From CAVTYH01 sp963738835 (GTDB taxonomy: Bacteria > Planctomycetota > Planctomycetia > Pirellulales > JADZDJ01), in the NCBI GenBank assembly GCA_963738835.1, contig CAVTYH010000002.1:921646-985645 (forward strand): a DNA stretch of 64,000 bases, given 5' to 3'. The notes under the pieces were generated by a model. The model was not told where the DNA came from. It did no database searches and saw nothing but the letters and a program-made list of their open reading frames with translations. Position 1 is the stretch's first letter. Every line of letters starts with the position of its first letter. Shown here in pieces: positions 11,133-19,699 of this stretch. Position numbers and translations under genes: made by a program.

Positions 11133-11393
11133 ATGTGGTTGCTGTTATCGGAAACTTTGCTCAACGAGCAATCGACCGTGCAAAATCTGCTGGCGCTATT
11201 CATCGTTGCTATGGCATGCGCCTACCTCGCCTGGCGTGGCTGGATGCTGCTTGCTGCTCGCAAGAAAGCCGCCGGCTGCGCTAGCGGTTGTGGTAACTGC
11301 CCCGTCGGCGATGCTGCGATGGCTGGAGAGCCACAGCAGTTGGTGACCATCAAGCCGCTGATGAAGAACTCGACGGCCCGCACCCAGCGATAA
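11133..11393 (+). CDS. FeoB-associated Cys-rich membrane protein-like
   Basis: An 86-residue protein with one transmembrane segment (VQNLLALFIVAMACAYLAW) followed by a cysteine cluster CASGCGNCPVGD. This is the layout of FeoB-associated Cys-rich membrane proteins (PF12669), which normally lie next to the ferrous iron transporter FeoB. No feoB or feoA is in the window. The ATG at 11133 gives a short N-terminal tail before the helix; the open frame begins earlier. It is convergent with the DUF1573 gene, 26 bases apart. Confidence 0.6.
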   Translation: MWLLLSETLLNEQSTVQNLLALFIVAMACAYLAWRGWMLLAARKKAAGCASGCGNCPVGDAAMAGEPQQLVTIKPLMKNSTARTQR

Positions 11394-11419
11394 AACAATC
11401 GTTCGCTGTTTGCGGCCGA

Positions 11420-12511
11420 TCACTGGCCGTGCGATGCCGTCGTGACGCCGCTGTCGGCCGGATTCGGGGCACCACTGCCACTCGGCGGAGTGGTTGGTTC
11501 CGCTGCATCCAAAACGGTCGCTTGGCAAGTGATGTCCGGAATCAAATTGTCACCCAAATCGGTTTTGATCTTGATCTTCTTCACCACTTTGCCGGGCTGC
11601 GCCGGGGCCTTGAAAGTGATCGGAATGATCTGCCGATCGCGGGCGGCGTCCGGAAGCTTGTAAGTGAAGCAATCGTCGCCGACGATTTCCAAAACCTTAA
11701 ACGGCCGCTTGCTGCGAATCAGAATGTTTTTCTGCTGTTCTGAGCCTGGCATTAGCGTCCCAAATTGCAATGCTTTGGGCGTTACATCAACGTCCGCCAC
11801 TACTTGCCCTTCCACGTCGACCGGCAACTGGGTGGCCTCCGGATCGTTCGTTACCAGAAACAGTTGATCGTTGATATAGCCAACGGGCGACGTCGGTTTT
11901 AGCCGCACCGTCAGATCGTAAGTCACGCTGCCCGCGGTGCGCTTCGGATCGCTCACTTCGACTTCGAAATTCGTGTTCGCGCTGCGAATGTCGGTAACCG
12001 ACCAATCGGGCCGACCAGTGTGTGTGACCGAGATCTTTTTCTCTACAGCCTGGCCGGCATCTACCGAGCCAAGCTGAACCGAACCCGGCTGCAACACCAC
12101 ATCGCTGCGAATGTTGCCGTAAACCTGCAACTGCACTTCGGCCGGATACGGCTTGTCGAACGTTACGGTAATCGTGGCCGAATGGTTCCCAAGGAATGAA
12201 TTCGTATTGAACGTGGCGATGATTTCGCCGCTTTCCCAGGTCTTTAAATCGGTTTTCGAGGCTTCCGCGGTGGTGCATCCGCAACTGCTGCGCACCCCGG
12301 CCACGTGCAGCGGTTCTTCGTAGATGTTCTTGAACTTAAACCGATATTGGGCCTTCCCCGCCCGGGCCACCGAACCGAAGTCGTGGTTGAAATCGGTGAA
12401 CATCTTGCGGGCCCATTCCTGGGCCGGCGCAGCACTAGCCCAGCAGAGCAAGATGAGAACCGCCATCAAAGCATTTCGTCGCACGAACAACATCTCCGGT
12501 AGCCGGCTCAT
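11420..12511 (-). CDS. DUF1573 domain exported protein
   Basis: A 363-residue exported protein (leader around LMAVLILLCWASAAPAQ). Residues 40-140 form a DUF1573 Ig-like domain with the family hallmark SSCGCTTAE. It is followed by two further beta-sandwich repeats (VEVSDPKRTAGSVTYDLTV; VTPKALQFGTLMPGSEQQK). Such proteins are common in planctomycetes and Bacteroidota and are probably periplasmic; their function is not known. The ATG at 12511 is preferred; an ATG at 12493 has GGAG directly abutting it, which is too close. The frame is open to 12715. Confidence 0.75.
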   Translation of the reverse strand: MSRLPEMLFVRRNALMAVLILLCWASAAPAQEWARKMFTDFNHDFGSVARAGKAQYRFKFKNIYEEPLHVAGVRSSCGCTTAEASKTDLKTWESGEIIATFNTNSFLGNHSATITVTFDKPYPAEVQLQVYGNIRSDVVLQPGSVQLGSVDAGQAVEKKISVTHTGRPDWSVTDIRSANTNFEVEVSDPKRTAGSVTYDLTVRLKPTSPVGYINDQLFLVTNDPEATQLPVDVEGQVVADVDVTPKALQFGTLMPGSEQQKNILIRSKRPFKVLEIVGDDCFTYKLPDAARDRQIIPITFKAPAQPGKVVKKIKIKTDLGDNLIPDITCQATVLDAAEPTTPPSGSGAPNPADSGVTTASHGQ

Positions 12512-12947
12512 TGCGGTAAAGTCAACGTACCATCCACGGGCTGCGTTGGCAGGTGCCCCAGCCCGCAGTCTTCCCCCGGACAGACATCCGCAGAACAACT
12601 GTAAGTCCCTAGAAAATCTAGGGTTAGCCCCCCGAACTGTCAACGCGCATCTGGACAGACCCGCAGCGCAGATACTTCGATTATTCGGACGAAAAACCCT
12701 GCTGGCAAAAGCCATTCTCCCGTGGCATCAGGCGCGCGGTCAACTCAAACGGTTGCATAAATTATAACTTTGCCAGCACGCCGGCAAAACTTGTACAGTT
12801 TACGTAGGACTTTTGGTGTGACAGCGGCCGGCTGCAAGTCATCAAAGGATTGGCCGGCGCCACCGTCTTCGATTGCCAAGTCCATATCCAGCCAAGTAAA
12901 AACAGCTTCGCTGAACTATAACATTATAAACACCTTCAGGTCTTGTC
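12512..12947. other. Divergent intergenic region
   Basis: 436 bases between the DUF1573 gene and the thioredoxin/NHL gene. The right half is AT-richer and contains TATAACATTATAAACA about 30-45 bases before the plus-strand ATG, a possible promoter -10 area. I see no convincing coding frame. Confidence 0.4.
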
Positions 12948-14719
12948 ATGGATCTGCATTCTCTCGTTCGACCGGCTCAGCAGCGATTGCTCATGGTCGC
13001 CGCCGCATTCCTGGCGGTGTTCTTCATCTGCGGCCATTCTCCTGTGGCCAGCGCTGCTGAGATCGGCGCACTTGCCCAGGCCACCGGCGCGCCGCCCAAA
13101 CCGGCCGACGCCAACAAACCCGACGATCACCCCTTCCCGCGCCGCACTCCGGCACCGGCTTTGGAAGGGGGCACCGAGTGGCTCAACACTTCTGCGCCGA
13201 TCGATCTGAAAGACCTGCGCGGCAAATTCGTCGTGCTCGATTTCTGGACTTACTGCTGCATCAATTGCATGCACGTCTTGCCGGAACTCAAAAAACTGGA
13301 ACAGGCGTTTCCCAACAACGTGGTGGTCATCGGCGTGCATTCCGGCAAGTTCGATACCGAGCACGATGCCCAAAGCATCCGCCAGGCCATCATGCGCTAC
13401 GAGATCGAGCATCCCGTCGTGAACGACGCCGACTTGAAAATCTGGAACCGCTACGGCGTCAGCAGTTGGCCAAGTTTGCGCGTCATCGATCCGGAAGGAA
13501 ATCTGGTGGCCACGCACAGCGGCGAAATCGATTTCGCCACGCTCGCTTCATTCTTCAAACAGAACTTGCCGTACTACCGCGATCGGGGCCTGCTCAATGA
13601 ACATCCCGTGCATTTCAAACTGGAGCGCGATGCTGCCGCCCAAACGCCGCTGCGCTATCCTGGCAAACTGCTGGCCGATGAACCTGGCGGCCGGCTGTTC
13701 ATCGCCGACAGCAATCACAACCGTATTGTCGTGATTTCGCTCGATGGAAAAGTGCAGGCCGTCATCGGCACCGGCAGCATTGGCAAAACCGACGGCGATT
13801 TCACCACGGCCCAATTCAATCATCCCCAGGGCATGGCACTGCTGGGCGATACGCTTTACGTGGCCGATACGGAAAATCATCTGCTGCGCAAAGTCGATTT
13901 GAAGCAGCAGCGCGTCGCCACCATTGCCGGCACCGGTCAGCAAGCGCATTCCCCCTGGCCGGGGCTTGATCCAGAATCGCCGCGGCCGGCCTGCCCGATC
14001 GCTTTGTCGGCCCGCCGCTGAAAACGGCGCTCACCAGTCCCTGGGCACTCTGCATCAACGGCCGCGACCTCTACATCGCCATGGCCGGGGCCCATCAGAT
14101 TTGGAAAATGCCGCTCGACGAATCGGAAATCGGCCCCTATGCCGGCAACGGTCGGGAAGACATTGTCGATGGCCAGCTCTTGCCGAAGCAGCCGTACGAT
14201 CCCGACTTCGCTTCGTTCGCCCAGCCCAGCGGCTTAACGTCCGACGGCAAGCTGCTCTTCGTGGCCGACAGCGAAGGCAGCTCGATTCGGGCGGTGCCGT
14301 TCAACTCGGTCGGCAAAGTCGCCACCGTCATCGGCACATCGCACCTCGACGAAGGCCGGCTCTTCACTTTTGGCGACATCGATGGTCAGCCCGGCAAGGC
14401 CCGCTTGCAGCACTGTTTGGACGTGGCGTTTCACGACGGCCGGCTGTACGTGGCCGACACCTACAATCACAAAATCAAATCGATCGACCTGAAGACCCGC
14501 GAGTGCAAAACCCTGGCCGGCGTCGGCAAGCCGGGCCATGCCGATCTCCCTTCACCTTCCGCGAAAGGGACCGGGGGTGAGGGCGCCTCATTCTTCGAGC
14601 CCGCCGGCTTATCGTACGCTGCCGGCAAACTGTACGTGGCCGACACGAACAACCATCTGATTCGCGTGATCGATCTAGCGACCGGCCGCGTCTCGACGCT
14701 GCAAATCACCGGCCTGTGA
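12948..14719 (+). CDS. Thioredoxin-NHL repeat protein (NHLRC2-like), frameshifted
   Basis: An exported protein (leader RLLMVAAAFLAVFFICGHS) with an N-terminal thioredoxin fold. Its active site, CCINCMHVLPEL, is the same unusual motif found in NHLRC2. The thioredoxin fold is followed by an NHL beta-propeller with blade motifs LFIADSNHNRIVVI, LYVADTENHLLRKV, LYVADTYNHKIKSI and LYVADTNNHLIRVI. The frame changes near 13979: one missing G restores PESAAAGLPDRFVGPPL. It would be about 590 residues; the C-terminal beta domain of the vertebrate protein is absent. A palindromic repeat is embedded in frame at 14546-14583. A thiol-disulfide role coupled to a binding propeller is inference. Confidence 0.8.
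14546..14583. repeat. REP-like palindrome inside the NHL gene
   Basis: The segment CTCCCTTCACCTTCCGCGAA followed by AGGGACCGGGGGTGAGGG has nested complementary arms (TCCCTT/AAGGGA and TTCACC/GGTGA). It is translated as LPSPSAKGTGGEG between GHAD and ASFFEPAG, where NHL blades are normally continuous. Similar CTCCC...GGGAG palindromes occur at 14747 and 32693. Confidence 0.6.
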
Positions 14720-15085
14720 GGCAGCCAAGTGTGGATGCCAATTATCGCTCCCTCTGTCTCGATGGGAGAGGCCTGTCGCGAGCCTAGCGAACGGGTCGGG
14801 GTGAAGGTGTTTGAACCGACGTGATCAGCTCCCAGCCCCAGCGGTTGCGGGCACCGTCGCCGCGCTGGTCCCAGGGCTTGATGGGGAGCCCGAAGACGCA
14901 ACGCGAATCTGCATTTTTCCCTGATTTTTTGGACTTTGGCGCACCAAACCCCGCCAGAGTCAAATTGATGGCGCGCCTGGCGAATCTAGCGCGCACCAAC
15001 GCACTGCGTGGTGCCCGGCACGCCGGGGAATTACCGAATCATGCTACAATTCAGCACGCATCAATCCTTGTGAACGGCGTGCTTT
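14720..15085. other. Intergenic region with REP-like palindrome
   Basis: 366 bases without a gene. A palindrome GCTCCCTCTGTCTCGATGGG, continuing AGAGGC, lies at 14747-14772, followed by GGGTCGGGGTGAAGG, the same family as the intragenic copy. The rest shows open frames on both strands but none with a start, Shine-Dalgarno site or recognisable product. Confidence 0.5.
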
Positions 15086-15379
15086 ATGTCTGCGAACTTG
15101 CCCAACGAACTGGCCAATTTTCATCAATTTATTGGTGAGCAGTTAGACGCGGCAGAGGCCAAGCTTTCGCCTGAAGAGGCCCTTGATCTGTGGCGAGCGC
15201 AGCACCCACCGACAGAAGGTTTCGGCGAAACGGTAGCAGCCCTGCGTGAAGCAATCTCGGACATGGCGGCCGGAGATACCGGCCTGCCGCTCGCGGAGTT
15301 CGATCGCGAGTTCCGACAAAGACGATTGTCGAGAACAACGTGCAAATTCTGCGAGTGCGCGGCCCAGTTCAGCCTCTAG
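15086..15379 (+). CDS. Small antitoxin-like protein, C-terminus probably disturbed
   Basis: A 97-residue acidic helical protein. Residues 1-80 (NELANFHQFIGEQLDAAEAK; ALDLWRAQHP; AAGDTGLPLAEFDREFRQR) resemble short planctomycete proteins that I associate with RelE/ParE-type antitoxins. The tail after FDREFRQRRL is atypical and cysteine-rich. In the overlapping frame a GTG at about 15340 begins VQILRVRGPVQPL and stops after 21 codons, which could be a toxin remnant. The toxin-antitoxin reading is inference from composition and layout; no intact partner is present. Confidence 0.5.
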   Translation: MSANLPNELANFHQFIGEQLDAAEAKLSPEEALDLWRAQHPPTEGFGETVAALREAISDMAAGDTGLPLAEFDREFRQRRLSRTTCKFCECAAQFSL

Positions 15380-15493
15380 TCGGCCAGAGTGACATCGCCA
15401 GTTAATGGGATGGGGCTGGAATTGTTGTCATTGCTGTCGATAAGTTCTAAAATCGCCGTTTTGAGGAACAGTCTTTTCGATGCGGAGGGGCGA

Positions 15494-16567
15494 ATGCCGC
15501 GGCGAATTCTTTTCATCTGTGCGGCGATGATTGTTAGTGCGCTGTTTGCGCAACCATCCCTATACGCTGACGAGCCGCGGTTGCCGGAAAAGTATCTGCT
15601 CAACTATCCTGTCGCGCAGCAGTTTTGTCCGCCGGTGGAGTCGTTTTGGGACGATGTCTCTAACACGATTCAGAACATTCGTGGACGCATGATTCGGCAT
15701 CCGCTGGGGGGCGGATTTGGCTTGCCGGTGATCGATATGGTGGGCGACAAGCATCTGTTGCACTTGGGGGCCGATGTTTCCTGGCATCGGCCCGTAGCGG
15801 TGTATGCGATTGCGAACGGAGTGGTGCGGATTTCGACCGGTGGTCCGTTACCGGCAGATGCACAGAATCGAAAGCCAACCGACAAAGACGCTGCCGGCCT
15901 TCGGCCGCCCGGCACACTGCTGGACAAGCCAGCAGTGGCACCCAATACCGACAAGCCGGCAGGAGCACCCGCAGCAGGCAAACCACCGACGGCGCCGCTG
16001 GGTTGGGGGAATTTGATTGTGATCGAGCACAAGCTGCCCGACGGATCGTACATGACATCGATCTATGGTCATTTAGCGAATCGGCGGCTGGTCGCGGCCG
16101 GTGATGTGGTGCAGGCGGGGCAAGTGATTGGCACGGTCGCCAAATCGAAACTCGAAAACGGCGGGTACGATCCGCATTTGCACTTTGCAATTCGCGAGGG
16201 GCGAATGTTCGAGCCGGGTCGCGAACTATTCGATGTGCGAATGGATGGCCAGCAGACGGCGGTGAAGCTGGTCGATCTGAACGAAACGGAGGCAGAAGTC
16301 GAACTCCCGGAGAGCGCGCCGCCGAATTTGCATATCGGATTGCCGGGTAAAGCAATTAGCATCACGACGCGCGACGGCAAGCACTTTATGCCGGCCGTGG
16401 CACTCACCTATTTGCCTCCGCAAGGATTTCCGATCATCGGCTACGCGCTGACGACCGACGGCTTCCGCGATCCGACGGCTTTTTTGCGCGAAATGCGGGC
16501 CGACACCCAGCCAGCGCCGTTCGGCCGGTTTCCGCAATTGACGGCGACCGCTGCGAAGTCGCGCTGA
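15494..16567 (+). CDS. M23 family metallopeptidase
   Basis: A 357-residue exported protein (leader ILFICAAMIVSALFAQPSLYA) with a LytM/M23 domain. The zinc ligands are seen as HLGADV (HxxxD) near residue 94 and DPHLHFAIR (HxH) near 227, with GWGNLIVIEH and SIYGHLA between them. These proteins cut peptidoglycan cross-links or act as regulators. A proline-rich linker, residues 130-170, interrupts the domain between the first ligand pair and the core strands, which is longer than usual. The ATG at 15494 is preceded by GGAGGGG. Confidence 0.82.
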   Translation: MPRRILFICAAMIVSALFAQPSLYADEPRLPEKYLLNYPVAQQFCPPVESFWDDVSNTIQNIRGRMIRHPLGGGFGLPVIDMVGDKHLLHLGADVSWHRPVAVYAIANGVVRISTGGPLPADAQNRKPTDKDAAGLRPPGTLLDKPAVAPNTDKPAGAPAAGKPPTAPLGWGNLIVIEHKLPDGSYMTSIYGHLANRRLVAAGDVVQAGQVIGTVAKSKLENGGYDPHLHFAIREGRMFEPGRELFDVRMDGQQTAVKLVDLNETEAEVELPESAPPNLHIGLPGKAISITTRDGKHFMPAVALTYLPPQGFPIIGYALTTDGFRDPTAFLREMRADTQPAPFGRFPQLTATAAKSR

Positions 16568-16738
16568 TCTGCGAGCTGCACTCCGATTGGGCCGCCGATG
16601 CAAGCCGCACAGAGGCGGGCTGAACGAAGATGCCGAGGACGGTGGTGGGCGAAGAAGGAGCGATGCTTGCAATCGACGTTCGGTGGACGATAATCGTCGT
16701 GTTTGAGGCAGACCTTCAATTCTCTGGGGAGTTAACCG

Positions 16739-17699
16739 ATGAAACGCTTGTTGTTCGTGCCGTGGGTGTTGCTGTGGGCCGTTGCGATGTGTGCCGCGGG
16801 GCAGCGTGATCCGGGCAGTGAGGGGGACGGCAATGTCACGATCAAGCCGCCGTACCAAGATGCGCCGGAGTGCACGCTGAAAGAAGGCGTGCCGCAAGGC
16901 ACGGTACACGAGTTCACGATGAGTTCTGAAGACAGCAAGTTCTACCCGGGAATCAAAGGCGCGTACAAGCGGCAGGTCTTCGTTTATGTGCCGAGTCAAT
17001 ACAAGCCGGGCACGGCAGCGCCGCTGTTGGTCGTACACGACGGGGCCAGTTACGCCAAACGTTTGCCGCCGATTCTGGACAACCTGATTGCCGAGAAGCG
17101 GCTGCCGCCGATCATCGCTGTGATGCTGCATCACGGCGGCGGCGACGGCAAGGGGAGCGAGCGCGGGCTGGAATACGACACGCTCTCGCCCAAGTACGCC
17201 GAGTTTATCGAGACGGAAGTGCTGCCGCAGATCGAGGAAAAGTACCACGTCAAGTTCACGAAAGATCCGGACGGCCTGCGCCACCATGGGGGGCAGCTCC
17301 GGCGGCGCGGTGGCGTTTACGATGGCGTGGTTCCGGCCCGATTTGTATCACAAAGTGCTGACCTACTCTGGCACGTACGTGAATCAGCAATCGCCGAATA
17401 ATCCTGATTCACCGCGCGGCGCTTGGGAATATCACGAGCACTTGATTCCAAACAGTGACGCCAAGCCGATCCGCCTGTGGATGGAAGTGGGCGAGAACGA
17501 TAACGGCGCCAAGGCTCCGGAAGAAGGCTTGCACAACTGGGTGCTCGCCAACAACCGCATGGCCGAAGTGCTGAAGGCCAAGGGCTACCACTACCGCTAC
17601 GTGTTTGCCGAGGGAGCGCGGCACGTCGATAAGAACGTGGTTGCCCAAACCTTGCCCGAGGCGCTGGAATGGCTGTGGCGCGGTTATTCTGCGGAGTGA
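16739..17699 (+). CDS. Secreted alpha/beta-hydrolase esterase (enterochelin-esterase-like), frameshifted
   Basis: A secreted esterase (leader MKRLLFVPWVLLWAVAMCAA) of the Esterase_PHB/enterochelin-esterase type. It shows VFVYVPSQYKPGTAAPLLVV, HHGGGDGKGSERGLEYD, the nucleophile elbow GGSSGGA and a C-terminal GARHVDKN that supplies the likely His. The frame breaks near 17277. Removing the T there changes the text to DPDGRATMGGSSGG, the standard form, so a single extra base is the likely cause. About 319 residues after repair. GGGGAG lies upstream of the ATG. Such proteins often act as carbohydrate or siderophore esterases; the substrate is unknown. Confidence 0.78.
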
Positions 17700-17714
17700 G
17701 CGATCAAGAGCAGC

Positions 17715-17950
17715 ATGAAATTTACGCAATACTTTTGGCCATACAAAGACGTCCTGACCGAGCTGCTATTAAGATTGAGTGGATTCAACAGGCGATCGAT
17801 CAGCCCGTGAAAGAAGTTATTCAGCGGGACGGGCGCATTCACCGCTCGGCGCAGATCTCTGAAATGGACGGAAGGTATCTGCGAGTTATACTATTATCAG
17901 ACGGCGAAACGGTGCATAACGCATTTTTTGATCGTTCATTCAAACCATGA
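17715..17950 (+). CDS. Small protein partnered with DUF2283 (frameshifted)
   Basis: The gene starts MKFTQYF at 17715 and continues in the next frame as LAIQRRPDRAAIKIEWIQQA and ends NAFFDRSFKP. Adding one T to the TTTT run at 17728-17731 joins the two exactly. About 78 residues. The sequence (IKIEWIQQAI, GRYLRVIL) resembles small DUF4258-like proteins that occur beside DUF2283 genes in cyanobacteria and planctomycetes. Its stop overlaps the ATG of the DUF2283 gene by ATGA, so the two are co-translated. A toxin-like role is inference. Confidence 0.65.
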
Positions 17951-18144
17951 AAATCAAATATTTTCCTGAAACCGATACGCTGTACATCGAGTTCAAGGCT
18001 GGTGACATCGTCGAGTCGAAAGACTTGGATGAAAACACCGTGTTGGACTTAGACCGCTCCGGGAATATTTGCGCGATGACGATTGAGCACGCGCGGGAGC
18101 GGACCGACGTTCCGCAGTTTTCGTTCGAGCAAGTCGCGGCTTGA
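17947..18144 (+). CDS. DUF2283 domain protein
   Basis: A 65-residue protein with the DUF2283 hallmark: MKIKYFPETDTLYIEFK, then DENTVLDLDRSGNICAMTIE and a C-terminal tail FSFEQVAA. The family is a short beta-alpha protein commonly found as the second gene of a pair with a small DUF4258-like protein, and is often suspected to be an antitoxin. Function is not established. It overlaps the upstream gene by four bases. Confidence 0.8.
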   Translation: MKIKYFPETDTLYIEFKAGDIVESKDLDENTVLDLDRSGNICAMTIEHARERTDVPQFSFEQVAA

Positions 18145-18160
18145 CAATCACCACATTTCA

Positions 18161-18385
18161 ATGATCCGCTATTGTTCAGGGACCGATGTTCGCATCGGGG
18201 ACTGTGTCGATTTAGATGGCACGCCGGCAATGGTCGTCGAAATAATCGAAACCGACGAACAGCTCAAAACTACTGGTTTGCCAAAACCGATGGTCGCTTT
18301 TGCCACCGACAAATGGGGCGAAATCTGTCAATCGCCAACAGATCGAGGTTGGGATGGCGTCATTTTGCTGAAACGCGCAACCTGA
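18161..18385 (+). CDS. Small hypothetical protein, possibly SH3-like beta barrel
   Basis: A 74-residue protein starting MIRYCSGTDVRIGDCVDLDG and ending VILLKRAT. The repeated short hydrophobic beta strands suggest a small barrel. I do not recognise the family. It lies 16 bases after the DUF2283 gene in the same direction and may be the third gene of that cassette. There is no clear Shine-Dalgarno site before the ATG. Confidence 0.5.
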   Translation: MIRYCSGTDVRIGDCVDLDGTPAMVVEIIETDEQLKTTGLPKPMVAFATDKWGEICQSPTDRGWDGVILLKRAT

Positions 18386-18410
18386 TGCCATTTGGTTAGT
18401 GTGATCCGCC

Positions 18411-19514
18411 CTACTCCAGCTCTTCCAACCAGACGCGAATTTCGTTTTCGTATTCGCTGGCCAGACCGCCGACGATGAGTTGGCGGTGGAAACTGGCGGC
18501 GCCTTCCTTCACCAGGTCGGCGGCTTCGGCGCTGGGGAAGCGTTTGTTGGGGTCGGGGGCAATCAGCCGGCTGCAGAAGTTCATCAACAGGTCGTTGCGG
18601 CTGACTTCCTCAGGCATCAGTTGCGGCATCCGCTGCGGCAGGCAGAGCTTGGCCTCCAGCAATTCGCGGTAGCTGTTCATGCCGGCAAACGGCGAGCAAC
18701 CGGAAAGCATTTCGACCAGCACGTAGCCCAGGCTGGCCAGGTCGGAACGGGGTGTGCAATCGCGCCCTTCCAGAACCTCCGGCGCGGCATAGGTCGGCGT
18801 GCACGTGCGCACCGGCGGAACGGCGTCGAGCGCGAAGGCCGAGCCAATGTCGACAATTTTCGCGTTGCCGGTGCGCTTGAGCATGATGTTCGATGGCTTG
18901 ATGTCGCCGTGTACAATGCCATCGCGATGCAAAGCGGCCAGTGCCGCCAAACACTCGCGCACAATGTTGATGGCAATGCCCGCTTTGATGCGCGGCTGCT
19001 GCGGCCCGGTGGTGATGATCACATTGTTAAGATACGCCCAGCGTTTTTCGCTGACTCGTGGGCGGACGTTGGCGAGCATTTCTAGCGTCAAGAGCTGGCT
19101 GAGATCGTAACCATCGATCCATTCCATTTCCATCAGCCGAATGCGGTTACGATCGACGAAGTTGTGTACGTCCAGCAAATTGTCTTGCTGAATTTGCGAC
19201 ACGCGGGCAGCCACATCGGCAATACGGGCCATCGCTTCGTCGTAACTACGGGAATCTTCGTAGCGCTCTGGCGAGAAGATTTTGAGAGCCACCGGCAGGG
19301 TGAAACCATCGGCGCCGCGGCGCTGGCTGAGATAGACCACGCCCTGGCCGCCGGAGCCCAAGAGACGCATTAAACGCAGGTGCTCGGTCCAGCTCATGCG
19401 CTGATCGTCGACCAGCGATTTGTAGCGGTCCAAAAGTTCGTCGGGGCAACGCTGCGATTCGCCGCCCCCTTGGGTAATAGTTTGCCGATTTTCAAGCAGG
19501 TAGGTCGTCGTCAT
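18411..19514 (-). CDS. Serine/threonine protein kinase
   Basis: A 367-residue soluble Hanks-type kinase. It has the glycine loop LLGSGGQGVV (residues 51-60), the ATP-anchoring lysine in VALKIF (Lys78), the catalytic loop HGDIKPSNIML, a DIGS metal site where DFG is usual, and the APE motif in YAAPEVL. There is no transmembrane helix or sensor domain, unlike most planctomycete kinases, so it is a stand-alone cytoplasmic kinase. Start at 19514 gives MTTTYLLENR; an in-frame ATG further upstream is possible. The DIG substitution is seen in some active kinases. Confidence 0.85.
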   Translation of the reverse strand: MTTTYLLENRQTITQGGGESQRCPDELLDRYKSLVDDQRMSWTEHLRLMRLLGSGGQGVVYLSQRRGADGFTLPVALKIFSPERYEDSRSYDEAMARIADVAARVSQIQQDNLLDVHNFVDRNRIRLMEMEWIDGYDLSQLLTLEMLANVRPRVSEKRWAYLNNVIITTGPQQPRIKAGIAINIVRECLAALAALHRDGIVHGDIKPSNIMLKRTGNAKIVDIGSAFALDAVPPVRTCTPTYAAPEVLEGRDCTPRSDLASLGYVLVEMLSGCSPFAGMNSYRELLEAKLCLPQRMPQLMPEEVSRNDLLMNFCSRLIAPDPNKRFPSAEAADLVKEGAASFHRQLIVGGLASEYENEIRVWLEELE

Positions 19515-19645
19515 CTGAGGTGGGCATCCACGGGTGTCGGAATGGCGGGTTGGCATCCGTACCAGTTCACATTCTAGGCTGAAGCGCACCTCCGGGTAAA
19601 GGCGGAAGTGATAGCAGAGAAATGTCCGTTGTGTGCTTGTCCGTG

Positions 19646-19677
19646 GTCCGTTGCAGGAATTGCAGGTCGCAACGGAC
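19646..19677. repeat. Inverted repeat GTCCGTTGC / GCAACGGAC, copy 1
   Basis: GTCCGTTGC and GCAACGGAC flank a short spacer just past the 3' end of the hydroxyacid dehydrogenase gene. The surrounding text (TCCGTGGTCCGTTG; ACAACGGAC; CTGACAG) matches a second copy between serC and serA at 34854-34898. Confidence 0.6.
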
Positions 19678-19699
19678 AACGGACTACTGACAGAAATAA

